NCBI GenBank assembly: GCA_021775005.1
Contig: JAJFIK010000045.1
Location: forward strand, 1 to 64,000
Length of the DNA stretch: 64,000 bases
Direction of reading: 5' to 3'
Origin: Rhodospirillales bacterium
GTDB lineage: Bacteria > Pseudomonadota > Alphaproteobacteria > JAJFIK01
This document shows, piece by piece, positions 54,843-63,088 of the stretch. How positions within the stretch are numbered: the first letter of the stretch is position 1; the number at the start of each line of letters is the position of its first letter. A program made the translations under genes and the position numbers. Below the pieces are notes generated by a model. It made no database searches and was not told the DNA's origin. It was given only the letters and a program-made list of their open reading frames with translations.

Positions 54843-56821
54843 GACGCCACCCGGCGCAAACGCCGCGCACGTGCGGTACGGTGGACGACCACAAGACCAA
54901 GCGCCAACAAGGCAATAAGGATCGGCATCAACACGATATTGATCGCCTTGACCCAGGTCCCCAACTGCTCAATTTCTGCCCGCAAGGAGCGTTGCACTTC
55001 GCGCAACTGGGTACGGGTGAGCTGTTGCTCATCTTGAAAGCGCAAAAGTTCTTCACGGCGGCGCTCATCAAGCTCAGGCCGCACATCGCTGCCCAGCCCC
55101 CTGGTTTGTCCACGCAATTCCCGCAGACGCGCTTCAACTTCAGAAAGGCGGGTTTGCAATTGCTCCTCAGCAGCAAGGAAGCGTTCTTCTGCACGGCGGC
55201 GCAGGTCTTCAACCACCAGGAACGGGCGATCAGACACAGCCCGCGCGCGCAAAGACAGCAGGTCATTGGATCCCATGAGAAAATCGACCGCATTCAATAC
55301 AAAGGCGTCGTTGTCTTTGGTGGGCACTCTTTGCGCGCCGCTGCCAAAATCCACCGCGGCCACATAAAATGCATCATCAAAAATATCTGTATCGGTCATA
55401 ACAATGACATTGATAGAGCCTTCGGCAAGATGATTTGCAGGCAGCGCTGAGATGATGCTGTTCTCATTGCCCGCATCATCAACCTCAGACGCAGGCGGGC
55501 CATCAGGAAATGCCGATGCCACCGCGCCGGTAATCCGCGCCGCGATGGTGTAGCTCTGCCCACTGGGGACAAACTCACGTAACAGCCGATCCATGTCCGG
55601 GCCGTAGCGCACTTCGTCAACCGGGATCAGCATGGCGTCATCAGACGAAAGCACCATGGGGGACATTTCTGTCGTCGCGTCTTCGATCTGTACCAGCGCA
55701 CCGACGGTACCCAAATTCAGCCCGCGCTGGAGCGGCTCGGTGACCAACTCGCTGGGATTCATGTGCTCGGGTCCAAGCGCTAACCACGCCACATAGGTGA
55801 TAACACCGCGGCGCGGATCAAAATTCGCCGGCACCTGTTCCCCGGCGCCGCGATCAGCAATCACCAGGTCGCTGTCCATGGTGACGCCCCAAGACGTCAT
55901 CAAGCGTTCAAACTGCGAGCTTTCGGTGGCCCCGCGCATGGGCTGCCCGTCCGGGCCCGCTTGCATGCTGACCTCAGAATAGGGGTCAACAAAGAGCAAG
56001 ATACGCCCCCCGCCCAGAACGAACTGGTCGATGGCATAAAGCGTTGCGTCACTGAGATCGCGCGGATGGGCAATCATCAGCACATCAATTTCGTCAGGGA
56101 CGGTTTCAATCTCTTGCTCAAGAAACTCAAGTTCAAACGCCAGTAACAGCTGCTCATAGACATAATAGGGTTGTGCGCGAGCGCCTTGTTCAATCGCGCC
56201 CAGGCCCACCGGGCCCGTATCCAAACTGAGGTTCGTAATGATCCCCAACACGGGGCGATGGGTTTGGTTGAGTCGGCTGACAATCTGCGTGAGGTCATAT
56301 TCCAAAAACTCTTCGCGACTAGGTACGAAAAACGGCACAATTTCCTGGCCGTCGATGGAGTTAGTCCCCACAAGGCCAAAAAAGATTTGATCGCCGCCCA
56401 CTTGCGCGCGCGCAAGGCCCAATGCCACCGCCTCGTCTTCCCGCTCAGTAAACGGTTCGGGATCAATGACTTCCAAAATCAGGTTGCCGCCAGCATGAGC
56501 GACATATTCCTCAAGCAAATTGCGCACCCGCGCGCCATACGTTGTGAGGAACTGGCTGTCGGACACGAGACTTTCAGAGAAGTAGAACCTAAGCGTAATG
56601 GGCTCCTCAAGCGCCGCCAATGTTCCGATGGTGCCTTCGCTGAGGGTGTAGAGGTGCTGCTGGGTCAGATCGAGGCGCGCTGAGCGAAACGCCACTGACG
56701 CGAACACATTGACCGCCAAAAATAATATCACGCCAGTTACGATCGCCGCGGCGGCATAGCCCGTGGGCGACCACCCCAATGTGATTTGGCCCAATGTGAT
56801 GTGTTTGTCTTGATCTGTCAT
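54839..56821 (-). CDS. GldG-like ABC-type exporter substrate-binding/auxiliary component
   Basis: A 660-residue membrane protein. A first membrane segment (AAAIVTGVILFLAVNVFASV) is followed by a large outside domain with LDLTQQHLYTLSEGTIGTL, then IDVLMIAHPRDLSDATLYAI and a coiled-coil region (QLQTRLSEVEARLRELRGQ) before a C-terminal membrane segment. This is the layout of GldG/YbhS-linked auxiliary components. The ATG with GTGAGG upstream is chosen; an in-frame codon 11 residues earlier is weaker. It lies 4 nt after the permease gene. Confidence 0.85.
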   Translation of the reverse strand: MTDQDKHITLGQITLGWSPTGYAAAAIVTGVILFLAVNVFASVAFRSARLDLTQQHLYTLSEGTIGTLAALEEPITLRFYFSESLVSDSQFLTTYGARVRNLLEEYVAHAGGNLILEVIDPEPFTEREDEAVALGLARAQVGGDQIFFGLVGTNSIDGQEIVPFFVPSREEFLEYDLTQIVSRLNQTHRPVLGIITNLSLDTGPVGLGAIEQGARAQPYYVYEQLLLAFELEFLEQEIETVPDEIDVLMIAHPRDLSDATLYAIDQFVLGGGRILLFVDPYSEVSMQAGPDGQPMRGATESSQFERLMTSWGVTMDSDLVIADRGAGEQVPANFDPRRGVITYVAWLALGPEHMNPSELVTEPLQRGLNLGTVGALVQIEDATTEMSPMVLSSDDAMLIPVDEVRYGPDMDRLLREFVPSGQSYTIAARITGAVASAFPDGPPASEVDDAGNENSIISALPANHLAEGSINVIVMTDTDIFDDAFYVAAVDFGSGAQRVPTKDNDAFVLNAVDFLMGSNDLLSLRARAVSDRPFLVVEDLRRRAEERFLAAEEQLQTRLSEVEARLRELRGQTRGLGSDVRPELDERRREELLRFQDEQQLTRTQLREVQRSLRAEIEQLGTWVKAINIVLMPILIALLALGLVVVHRTARARRLRRVAS

Positions 56822-56825
56822 CGCC

Positions 56826-57566
56826 TCACCCATTTCGTTTGAGTTCGATGACAATCACATTGATCATCAGCCACAGCCCGATCACCGAGCCAAAGAAAAT
56901 CAAGTCGCGCAAGTCGATCACACCGTCCATAATGGATTCGAAATGGCCAAGGAATGAAAACGAGGCAATGGTTGAAACCACCGCCGTTGACATGAACGGG
57001 ATTAGCGCTGCGGTATCTGCGATAATTGGCAAACCCGCAACGGTGAACAAAAAGCACACCACCACGCTCAAGACAAAGGCGATGACTTGGTTTGAGGTCA
57101 GCGCGGACAACGACGAGCCGATGGCGAGATAACCCCCTGCCATCAGAAAGCTGCCCACATAAGACGCGATGATTACGCCGTTATCGGGGTTGCCCAGGTA
57201 ATTGACGGTAATCCAGATGGGAAACGTCAGCGCAAGGGCGATGCCCGTAAACAGCCACGCCGCCATGAATTTTCCAAGCACACTCGCCCATGTGGGAATG
57301 GGCAGGGTGAGAAGAAGTTCCAGCGTGCCGGTTTTGCGTTCTTCCGCCCAAAGCCGCATGGAAACCGCAGGGATTAAAAACAAATAGAGCCAGGGATGAA
57401 ACAAAAAGAACGCCTGCAGGTCAGCAGAGCCCGCTTCAAACCAACCCGCCAGTTGAAATGTGATGAGCCCCGTTGCGAAGAGAAAGATCACAATGAAGAC
57501 GTAAGCCAAGGGCGTGATAAAATAGCCGAGCAATTCGCGGCGCAAAATAGGAAGGAAGTAGTTCAT
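56826..57566 (-). CDS. ABC-2-type permease (GldF-like)
   Basis: A 246-residue permease with six membrane segments and RLWAEERKTGTLELLLTLPI, the conserved cytoplasmic loop of the ABC-2 family. In gliding bacteria GldF/GldA/GldG form a transporter, but related systems occur in non-gliding bacteria. It overlaps the ATPase gene end as ATGA. Confidence 0.88.
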   Translation of the reverse strand: MNYFLPILRRELLGYFITPLAYVFIVIFLFATGLITFQLAGWFEAGSADLQAFFLFHPWLYLFLIPAVSMRLWAEERKTGTLELLLTLPIPTWASVLGKFMAAWLFTGIALALTFPIWITVNYLGNPDNGVIIASYVGSFLMAGGYLAIGSSLSALTSNQVIAFVLSVVVCFLFTVAGLPIIADTAALIPFMSTAVVSTIASFSFLGHFESIMDGVIDLRDLIFFGSVIGLWLMINVIVIELKRNG

Positions 57567-58591
57567 TCGAAACTCGCCCCCACCCCTTGATTTGCGTCAT
57601 CGCCCCGTGCCTCGTCCTCGGGTTCATCGATTGCCTCAACAGCGGTATCCGCCGTGGTAATTTGGCGAAACACTTGTTCCAGGCGACCGGCTTCGGCGTA
57701 AAGGGCACGTACATCCCAGCTGAGATTAACCAGCAGCGCGCTCACATCTTCGATCAGAAGTTTGTCGCGATCAGCGGGGAAAAGTGTGAATTTGCAGGCG
57801 CCATCAATTTTTTCTTCCTGCAACCCGGCGATAGAGTTCACAGCTTCAAACTCTGTACGCGCCGCTGCCACATCAGTTTCACCAACAACGATGGTGACGG
57901 CGTTGTGATAGCGCGACTGGCTAATCATTTCATCGGGCTTGCCGTCAGCAACCACCCGGCCCCGATCAATGATCATGGCGCGGCTGCACACAGCATCAAC
58001 TTCTTCAAGAATATGCGTTGAAATCACAATAGCCTTTTCGGATGCCATTTCTTTGATGAGATTGCGCACAGCGAATTTCTGGTTTGGGTCAAGCCCGTCC
58101 GTGGGTTCATCCATAATCAAGACCGGCGGATTGTGGAGAATAGCCTGGGCGATACCAACCCGGCGCGTAAAGCCTTTGGACAGGGTTTCGATTTGCTGAT
58201 CCATCACCGCCTGAAGCTCGGTTTTGGCCACCGCGTCATCAATGGCGGCGCGTGCTGCCGCACCTCTGATCCCGCGCGTATCCGCTATGAAATTCAAAAA
58301 CTGCCGCGGGGTCATGTCGCCATAGGTCGGCGCGCCTTCGGGCAAATAGCCGATCGCTGATTGCGCCTTGAGCCGCTCGGTTTCCACGTTGTGGCCGCAA
58401 ACCTCTATGCGGCCTGCGGTCGGCGCCAAGAACCCCGTGATCATTTTCATGGTGGTGGATTTGCCCGCCCCATTGGGGCCAAGAAAGCCCAGCACCTCGC
58501 CTTTGTTGACGCTGAAACTGAGACCGTCAACGGCAGTGAATGGGCCAAAGCGTTTTACAAGGCCATCGATCTTTATAAAGCAGTCGCTCAT
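57563..58591 (-). CDS. ABC transporter ATPase (GldA-like)
   Basis: A 342-residue ATPase. Walker A is GPNGAGKSTTMKMI near residue 40, the signature LSKGFTRRVGIAQAIL, and Walker B LIMDEPTDGLD. A C-terminal extension of about 100 residues ends with an acidic tail. The ATG giving MSDCFIKIDGLVKRFG is chosen; a 32-codon open extension upstream is not ABC-like. First gene of the ATPase-permease-GldG-DUF4340 operon. Confidence 0.93.
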   Translation of the reverse strand: MSDCFIKIDGLVKRFGPFTAVDGLSFSVNKGEVLGFLGPNGAGKSTTMKMITGFLAPTAGRIEVCGHNVETERLKAQSAIGYLPEGAPTYGDMTPRQFLNFIADTRGIRGAAARAAIDDAVAKTELQAVMDQQIETLSKGFTRRVGIAQAILHNPPVLIMDEPTDGLDPNQKFAVRNLIKEMASEKAIVISTHILEEVDAVCSRAMIIDRGRVVADGKPDEMISQSRYHNAVTIVVGETDVAAARTEFEAVNSIAGLQEEKIDGACKFTLFPADRDKLLIEDVSALLVNLSWDVRALYAEAGRLEQVFRQITTADTAVEAIDEPEDEARGDDANQGVGASFE

Positions 58592-59033
58592 AGATATTCC
58601 AAAGTGGCGGGTCCCCGCGAGGTGTTTAGCAAATCTGATCTTCCACGCAAGCGCTGTATAGGCCCAAAGAAGAACGCCCGGCCCCAATCTCCCATCAGAG
58701 AGGCGGAACCGGGCGTCCTAGGTCGTGCTTTGACCAAAAGCATGTGCTGAGGGGCACATTTTACGCCAGTGCCATTTGGCATCAATTACGCCGATGCAAA
58801 GCGGCACATAGGGACTTTACGCGTTGGTGAACCGGCCCGACCCTCCATTGGCCCGTCGGTAGGGGGCTGGGGGGCTGTTTAACGAAGGGCCAGCAGAGCT
58901 GCCGGACCGGCTTCCAACAGTGTTAAGGTGGGAATTCACTAGGGCGCACAGGCGGCGAGATCAGGGCAACTTTGCGGCACCGATCACGCCTGCGCTAGCC
59001 ATGTTAAATTGATGTAATTCAAGGAGTTATCCT
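58592..59033. other. Gene-free stretch with dense inverted repeats
   Basis: These 442 nt separate the ABC ATPase and the divergent O-methyltransferase. A terminator-like hairpin, ACGCCCGG (58674-58681)/CCGGGCGT (58709-58716) with nested TCTC/GAGA, is followed on the minus strand by TTCTTCTTT. Upstream of it on that strand lie more complementary blocks (GTTGG...CCAAC, GCCGG, CAGC...GCTG). It may be a structured leader of the ABC operon or an unrecognised small RNA. No known RNA family was matched. Confidence 0.4.
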
Positions 59034-59693
59034 ATGGGCAAGGGTGTCGAACAAACGGATCAAGTGGTGGCCTATCTGGCTGAAACGGGGCTTCGTGATC
59101 ATGCTGCCTTGGCCCGTTGCCGAGCGGAGACCGCTGCCCTTGAGTGGGCCATGATGCAGATCTCGCCGGAGCAAGGGGCCTTCATGCAAATGCTGGCGCG
59201 GTTGATCAACGCCAAACGCTGTATCGAAGTGGGGGTCTTCACCGGCTACTCATCACTGGCGGTGGCGTTGGCCTTGCCGTCGGACGGGCGGATCGAAGCC
59301 TTCGATATCAGTGAAGAGTGGACCAGCAAAGCACGCGCGTATTGGGCAGACGCCGGTGTCGCTGATAAAATAAATCTCCACATCGGCCCCGCTGGCGAAG
59401 GACTTGAAGCCCTGCTGCGCGATGGCGGTGAAGGCCAATATGACTTTGCCTTTATCGATGCCGACAAGACCGGCTATGACGCTTACTATGAGGCCTGCCT
59501 CAGGTTGCTACGGCCCGGTGGCCTTATCGCCATCGATAACGCGCTTTGGTCCGGCAAGGTGGCAGACCCCACCGATCAGGGCGAGGACACAATCGCGCTT
59601 CGGGCACTCAATGCGAAAATCCACAAAGACACCCGCGTTGAGATGGCGCTCGTACCCCTTGCCGACGGCATCATGCTGGTCCAAAAACGTTAG
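59034..59693 (+). CDS. SAM-dependent O-methyltransferase (caffeoyl-CoA OMT family)
   Basis: A 219-residue class I methyltransferase. The AdoMet-binding loop is CIEVGVFTGYSSLAVALAL near residue 63, followed by the acidic EAFDISEEW. YDFAFIDADKTGYDAYYEAC carries the catalytic metal-binding aspartates, and GGLIAIDNALWSGKVADP is the family motif for catechol-like substrates. The actual substrate is not clear. AAGGAG lies upstream of the ATG. It stands alone from its neighbours. Confidence 0.92.
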   Translation: MGKGVEQTDQVVAYLAETGLRDHAALARCRAETAALEWAMMQISPEQGAFMQMLARLINAKRCIEVGVFTGYSSLAVALALPSDGRIEAFDISEEWTSKARAYWADAGVADKINLHIGPAGEGLEALLRDGGEGQYDFAFIDADKTGYDAYYEACLRLLRPGGLIAIDNALWSGKVADPTDQGEDTIALRALNAKIHKDTRVEMALVPLADGIMLVQKR

Positions 59694-59746
59694 AGAACTG
59701 CCACGAAAGCCTTGCAATCAGTGCGTTTCAGGTCCACGATTTTGTC

Positions 59747-60115
59747 ATGACGGATTTTGATCCTGCCGCACAGCATTTCGCGGGCGCAGAGCACCGCTCT
59801 CGCCCGCGCCCTCTCAGTCAGGTGTTTTTTCAGCGTCGAGAACTCGATGCCATTTTGTCGGTTTATGGCCGCAAAGTTGCTGCTGGGGAATGGCGCGACT
59901 ATGCCATTGACGGACAGAGAGAAGAATCGATCTTTTCCATATTTCGCCACGCCTCTGAGATGCCCATCTATCGCGTCATCAAACGCCCCAAGCTGGCCAA
60001 GAAGCAAGGCATGTACGCGGTGATCAGCGCCACCGGACAGGTGCTCAAGCGCGGGCATGACCTTTCCCAAGTCTTGCGCATATTTGAGAAGCGCAAACTC
60101 AAACTCGTCGACTAA
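59747..60115 (+). CDS. DUF2794 protein
   Basis: A 122-residue protein of the DUF2794 type seen mostly in Alphaproteobacteria: VFFQRRELDAILSVYGRKVA and GEWRDYAIDGQREESIFSIF, then RHASEMPIYRVIKRPKLAKK with KRGHDLSQVLRIFEKRK near the end. Function unknown. Gap to the GST gene is 31 nt. Confidence 0.88.
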   Translation: MTDFDPAAQHFAGAEHRSRPRPLSQVFFQRRELDAILSVYGRKVAAGEWRDYAIDGQREESIFSIFRHASEMPIYRVIKRPKLAKKQGMYAVISATGQVLKRGHDLSQVLRIFEKRKLKLVD

Positions 60116-60146
60116 TTTCCCCAGACAAACAGAAAGGTAGAGGTCC

Positions 60147-60779
60147 ATGATCCGGCTACATCACCTCAACGACTCCCGATCTCAGCGTATTCTGTGGCTG
60201 TTGGAGGAATTGGGCCTAGAATATGAAATCGTCAGCTATGTCCGCAACAAGGACACAAGTCTGGCACCGCCCGAATTGAAAAAAATTCATCCCTTGGGTA
60301 AGTCGCCTGTGCTGGAAGATGGTGGCAAGATCATCGCGGAATCTGGCACCATCATTGAGTATCTGATCGACACCCACGGCAAGGGGGATTTCAAGCCAAC
60401 CGTCGGCACAGATGACTATTGGCGTTACAATCACTTTCTTCATTTCGCGGAAGGCTCAGCCATCTTGCCGGTGATGCTGATGATGTACACAAGCCGCCTG
60501 GGAGAGGCCGCGGCACCATTGCAGCCGCGCATTCAAGAGCAGCTCGCCAGCCACTTTGGTTATCTTGAAAGTGAAATCGGCAGCAAAGACTTCCTTGTGG
60601 GCGATGATCTTACCGGCGCTGACATCCAGATCGCGTTTGTGCTCGAGGGTCCAAAGGCTTTTGGGTTGATTGCGGACTATCCAAATCTTTGTCGCTATGT
60701 GGACAAGCTCCAATCCCGCAATGCGTATCTCCGCGCGCTGGAAAAAGGTGGCGCCTACGCTTATGGGCCGCAAGGCTAG
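60147..60779 (+). CDS. Glutathione S-transferase
   Basis: A 210-residue GST. The N-terminal thioredoxin-like half reads LHHLNDSRSQRILWLLEELG, where the Ser/Arg near residue 8-12 belongs to the glutathione-activating site, and HPLGKSPVLEDGGKIIAESG supplies the cis-proline and ES pair. The C-terminal helical half has FLVGDDLTGADIQIAFVLEG. GSTs conjugate glutathione or act as reductases; its substrate is not readable. AAGGTAGAGG precedes the ATG. Confidence 0.93.
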   Translation: MIRLHHLNDSRSQRILWLLEELGLEYEIVSYVRNKDTSLAPPELKKIHPLGKSPVLEDGGKIIAESGTIIEYLIDTHGKGDFKPTVGTDDYWRYNHFLHFAEGSAILPVMLMMYTSRLGEAAAPLQPRIQEQLASHFGYLESEIGSKDFLVGDDLTGADIQIAFVLEGPKAFGLIADYPNLCRYVDKLQSRNAYLRALEKGGAYAYGPQG

Positions 60780-60814
60780 GGCCAAAGAAAAACGCCCCGG
60801 TTTGGCGCACAAAT

Positions 60815-61984
60815 TCAGCTTGCGTTTTGTCGGTTGAGGAAGTCTCCAAACATGGGAACTGTGAAATCAATGTCGCCGTGTCCAGGGCTATAGATCATTC
60901 CCTTCCGTATTATTTTTGCCCTTCGCGTGCCCAATGTTTGAATTGATTCGCCTAGAGCTTCGGCTACATCGGATGACCTATACGGACTGTTGCCCAATTG
61001 GGCCATTGCGATGACGTATTCCTTTTCTTTTGGCGTTAGCCGGTCATACCTGACTCTAAAGAACCCTTCATCCAATCGCTTGAGCGCTCTTGCAGATGCG
61101 TCTTCAACGTCATGCATTGTGATCGGTGCTGCTTCAGCAACGAGCCAAGCCTGATAGCCCCATTCTTGCAGAAAATAGGGGTAGCCGCGCGTACGTTCAA
61201 CAATCATTTCCAGCGCATCTTGATTTATGGACTCACCCTCACCAATAATTGGCTGCTCGATGGCTTCACTGGCTGCCTTTCTGCCTAGCGCACCAACGGG
61301 CGGAAATTTGAATAGACGCTCTGCATAAGATTTGGCATCACCGGTGAGGCCCGCTATCTGTGGCAGCCCTGCGCCAAAGAAAATCACCGGCAGTTGTTTC
61401 TGGCTCGCGCGATGGAGCGCAACAATCAATGCAGACAGATCCTTGCTTGATAGATACTGAACCTCGTCCAGCAAAAGCGCCCATCCCTTGCCAGCGGCAG
61501 CGGCGGCTTCGCCAACTCGTACGAACAGATCACTTAGGTCGTACTCAAGAATGCCGCTGTCCGCGATTCCAGATTCTGGATCGACCGACAAGGACACATC
61601 CCCAACGGTAATCTTGAAAACACTGGCGAAGCTCCGAAGTGCACGCATCGCTTCATGCGTCTTGGCTTTCGCGCCATCAACAAGCGAAAGCTTGCGAAGA
61701 ACGTGAAAGACTTTTGGGTAAAGTAATTCCGCCAGCACCTTGTCTTCTGGGGCTTCAATGAATGCGGTCAGATAGTGGTTTTCCAGCGCCAGGTTTTCGA
61801 TTCTGTTCAACAACACGGTTTTTCCTGTGCCGCGTAGCCCCAACAGGATTTGCGATTGCTCATGGCGGCCAAGTAATATGCGCTGAATGGCGATTGAAGC
61901 GCCTTCAATTATTTCGTCTCTACCAGCTAGTTCAGGCGGAGGGGAGCCCGCGCCGGGCGCGAAGGGGTTTCTAACTGGGTCCAT
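60815..61984 (-). CDS. AAA/Orc1-like ATPase
   Basis: A 389-residue ATPase. The P-loop is LLGLRGTGKTVLLNRI near residue 50, and Walker B follows in WALLLDEVQYLSSKDLSAL. ELAGRDEIIEGASIAIQRIL is the Orc1-like N-terminal segment. The C-terminal half reads as a winged-helix-like domain (RLTPKEKEYVIAMAQLGNSP, RAKIIRKGMIYSPGHGD). Such orphan STAND-like/AAA proteins are common accessory genes, sometimes horizontally acquired. GC content appears below the neighbours. It has a near-consensus promoter and seems leaderless. Function unknown. Confidence 0.85.
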   Translation of the reverse strand: MDPVRNPFAPGAGSPPPELAGRDEIIEGASIAIQRILLGRHEQSQILLGLRGTGKTVLLNRIENLALENHYLTAFIEAPEDKVLAELLYPKVFHVLRKLSLVDGAKAKTHEAMRALRSFASVFKITVGDVSLSVDPESGIADSGILEYDLSDLFVRVGEAAAAAGKGWALLLDEVQYLSSKDLSALIVALHRASQKQLPVIFFGAGLPQIAGLTGDAKSYAERLFKFPPVGALGRKAASEAIEQPIIGEGESINQDALEMIVERTRGYPYFLQEWGYQAWLVAEAAPITMHDVEDASARALKRLDEGFFRVRYDRLTPKEKEYVIAMAQLGNSPYRSSDVAEALGESIQTLGTRRAKIIRKGMIYSPGHGDIDFTVPMFGDFLNRQNAS

Positions 61985-61990
61985 GGCAAC

Positions 61991-62019
61991 TATATACCAA
62001 TATTACCGTTGTATGTCAA
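61991..62019 (-). promoter_or_regulatory. Near-consensus sigma-70 promoter of the AAA ATPase gene
   Basis: Read on the minus strand, TTGACA (62019-62014) is followed by a 17-bp spacer and TATATA (61996-61991), seven bases before the ATG at 61984. This is close to an ideal sigma-70 promoter, and the start codon lies where the transcript should begin, so the mRNA is probably leaderless. Confidence 0.75.
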
Positions 62020-62022
62020 TAA

Positions 62023-62062
62023 ATAGGTATATATAGGTATACATAGGTAAATATGGTATATA
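62023..62062. repeat. Four tandem 10-bp repeats upstream of the AAA ATPase promoter
   Basis: Four units in phase: ATAGGTATAT (62023-62032), ATAGGTATAC (62033-62042), ATAGGTAAAT (62043-62052) and ATGGTATATA (62053-62062). They abut the -35 box. A spacing of 10 bp puts all units on one face of the helix, suggesting cooperative protein binding, for example by a regulator of this gene. Confidence 0.65.
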
Positions 62063-62064
62063 TG

Positions 62065-62096
62065 AAAACGCCCCGGCCCTAAGGCCGAGGCGTTTC
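62065..62096 (-). terminator. Rho-independent terminator after yccA
   Basis: On the minus strand GAAACGCC and GGCC pair across a small loop with their complements and are followed by TTTT. It lies 21 nt after the yccA stop codon and overlaps the edge of the repeat block. Confidence 0.75.
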
Positions 62097-62117
62097 AAAT
62101 GCTCCAAGATCGACAGG

Positions 62118-62888
62118 TTAGCCGCGGCTTGAGCCGAACAAGCGCAGCAGCATCAAGAACAAGTTGATGAAGTCGAGATAGAGCCGCAAAGCGCCAAAAA
62201 TGGCGAGCTTGGCAGTGCTGGCTTCATCTTCCCTTGAGCCAAGGTAGAGGTTCTTGATCATCTGCGTGTCATAGGCCGTAAGCGCGGTGAAGATCAGCAC
62301 CCCAATACCGCCGATGATGTAGGACATCAGGCCCGATTGCAGAAAGATGTTCACTACCATCATCACAATCAGCCCGATCACGCCCATCATCAGGAATGAA
62401 CCCATGCCTGAGAGGTCACGCTTTGTGGTGTAGCCATAAAGGCTCATGGCGCCGAACATGGCCGAGGTAATCAAGAAGACCTTGGCAACGCTCTCCCCGG
62501 TGTAGACCACCAGCACCGAGGACATGAAGACGCCCATAACGGCGGCGTAAGCCCAGAACAAAAGCTGGGCCACCGGCGTTGAAACGCGGTTGAGGCCCCA
62601 ACTGAGGGCAAAGATAAAAATGAGCGGCGAAAACATCACAACGTAAAACAGCGGCGCGCTGAAAAGCGTTGCGCCAAATTGGGTAAATACCGGCGATCCA
62701 TCGCCAGCAAAGCCCACAACCGCAGCGTCAAACACCAACCAGGCGACGATGCCTGTCAGCGCCAACCCCAGCCCCATGTAATTGTAGACCTGCAGCATGT
62801 GTGCACGCAGGCCTTCGTCGACGGCCGCAGACTGAGCGCGGGTGCCCGCGCCATAGGTCATCTGTCCGCGAGGAATTTGATTGGCCAT
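62118..62888 (-). CDS. yccA: Bax inhibitor-1/YccA family membrane protein
   Basis: A 256-residue protein with seven hydrophobic segments and the end segment FGALRLYLDFINLFLMLLRL. FTALTAYDTQMIKNLYLG is the BI-1/YccA motif with the aspartate thought to sense pH or calcium. In E. coli YccA modulates FtsH on membrane proteins, and others leak calcium. It is followed by a terminator, divergent from the aldo/keto reductase gene. Confidence 0.93.
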   Translation of the reverse strand: MANQIPRGQMTYGAGTRAQSAAVDEGLRAHMLQVYNYMGLGLALTGIVAWLVFDAAVVGFAGDGSPVFTQFGATLFSAPLFYVVMFSPLIFIFALSWGLNRVSTPVAQLLFWAYAAVMGVFMSSVLVVYTGESVAKVFLITSAMFGAMSLYGYTTKRDLSGMGSFLMMGVIGLIVMMVVNIFLQSGLMSYIIGGIGVLIFTALTAYDTQMIKNLYLGSREDEASTAKLAIFGALRLYLDFINLFLMLLRLFGSSRG

Positions 62889-63088
62889 AAATGTGCCCTT
62901 TCGTTAGACAAACCAGTTCGCGCCCGCGACAGGAACATCGCGGGCCGTTGCCATAGATATTGGCAGAAACGCATCCAACTTCAAGACCGCTATGGTGGGA
63001 ATATGGCGCATTAATAGTTGAAAACTCTCAGGTTTTGCTTATTCCTGTGGCCAGATTTCGATCATTTTACCTTTCACGAGGGCGTTTA

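Noticed and set aside
58674-58716. Terminator for the O-methyltransferase gene
   Set aside because: That gene starts downstream on the plus strand; the T-rich side is on the minus strand, so it cannot end that transcript.
62118-62888. Water channel annotation for yccA
   Set aside because: No NPA motifs; the segment pattern and aspartate motif match BI-1/YccA.
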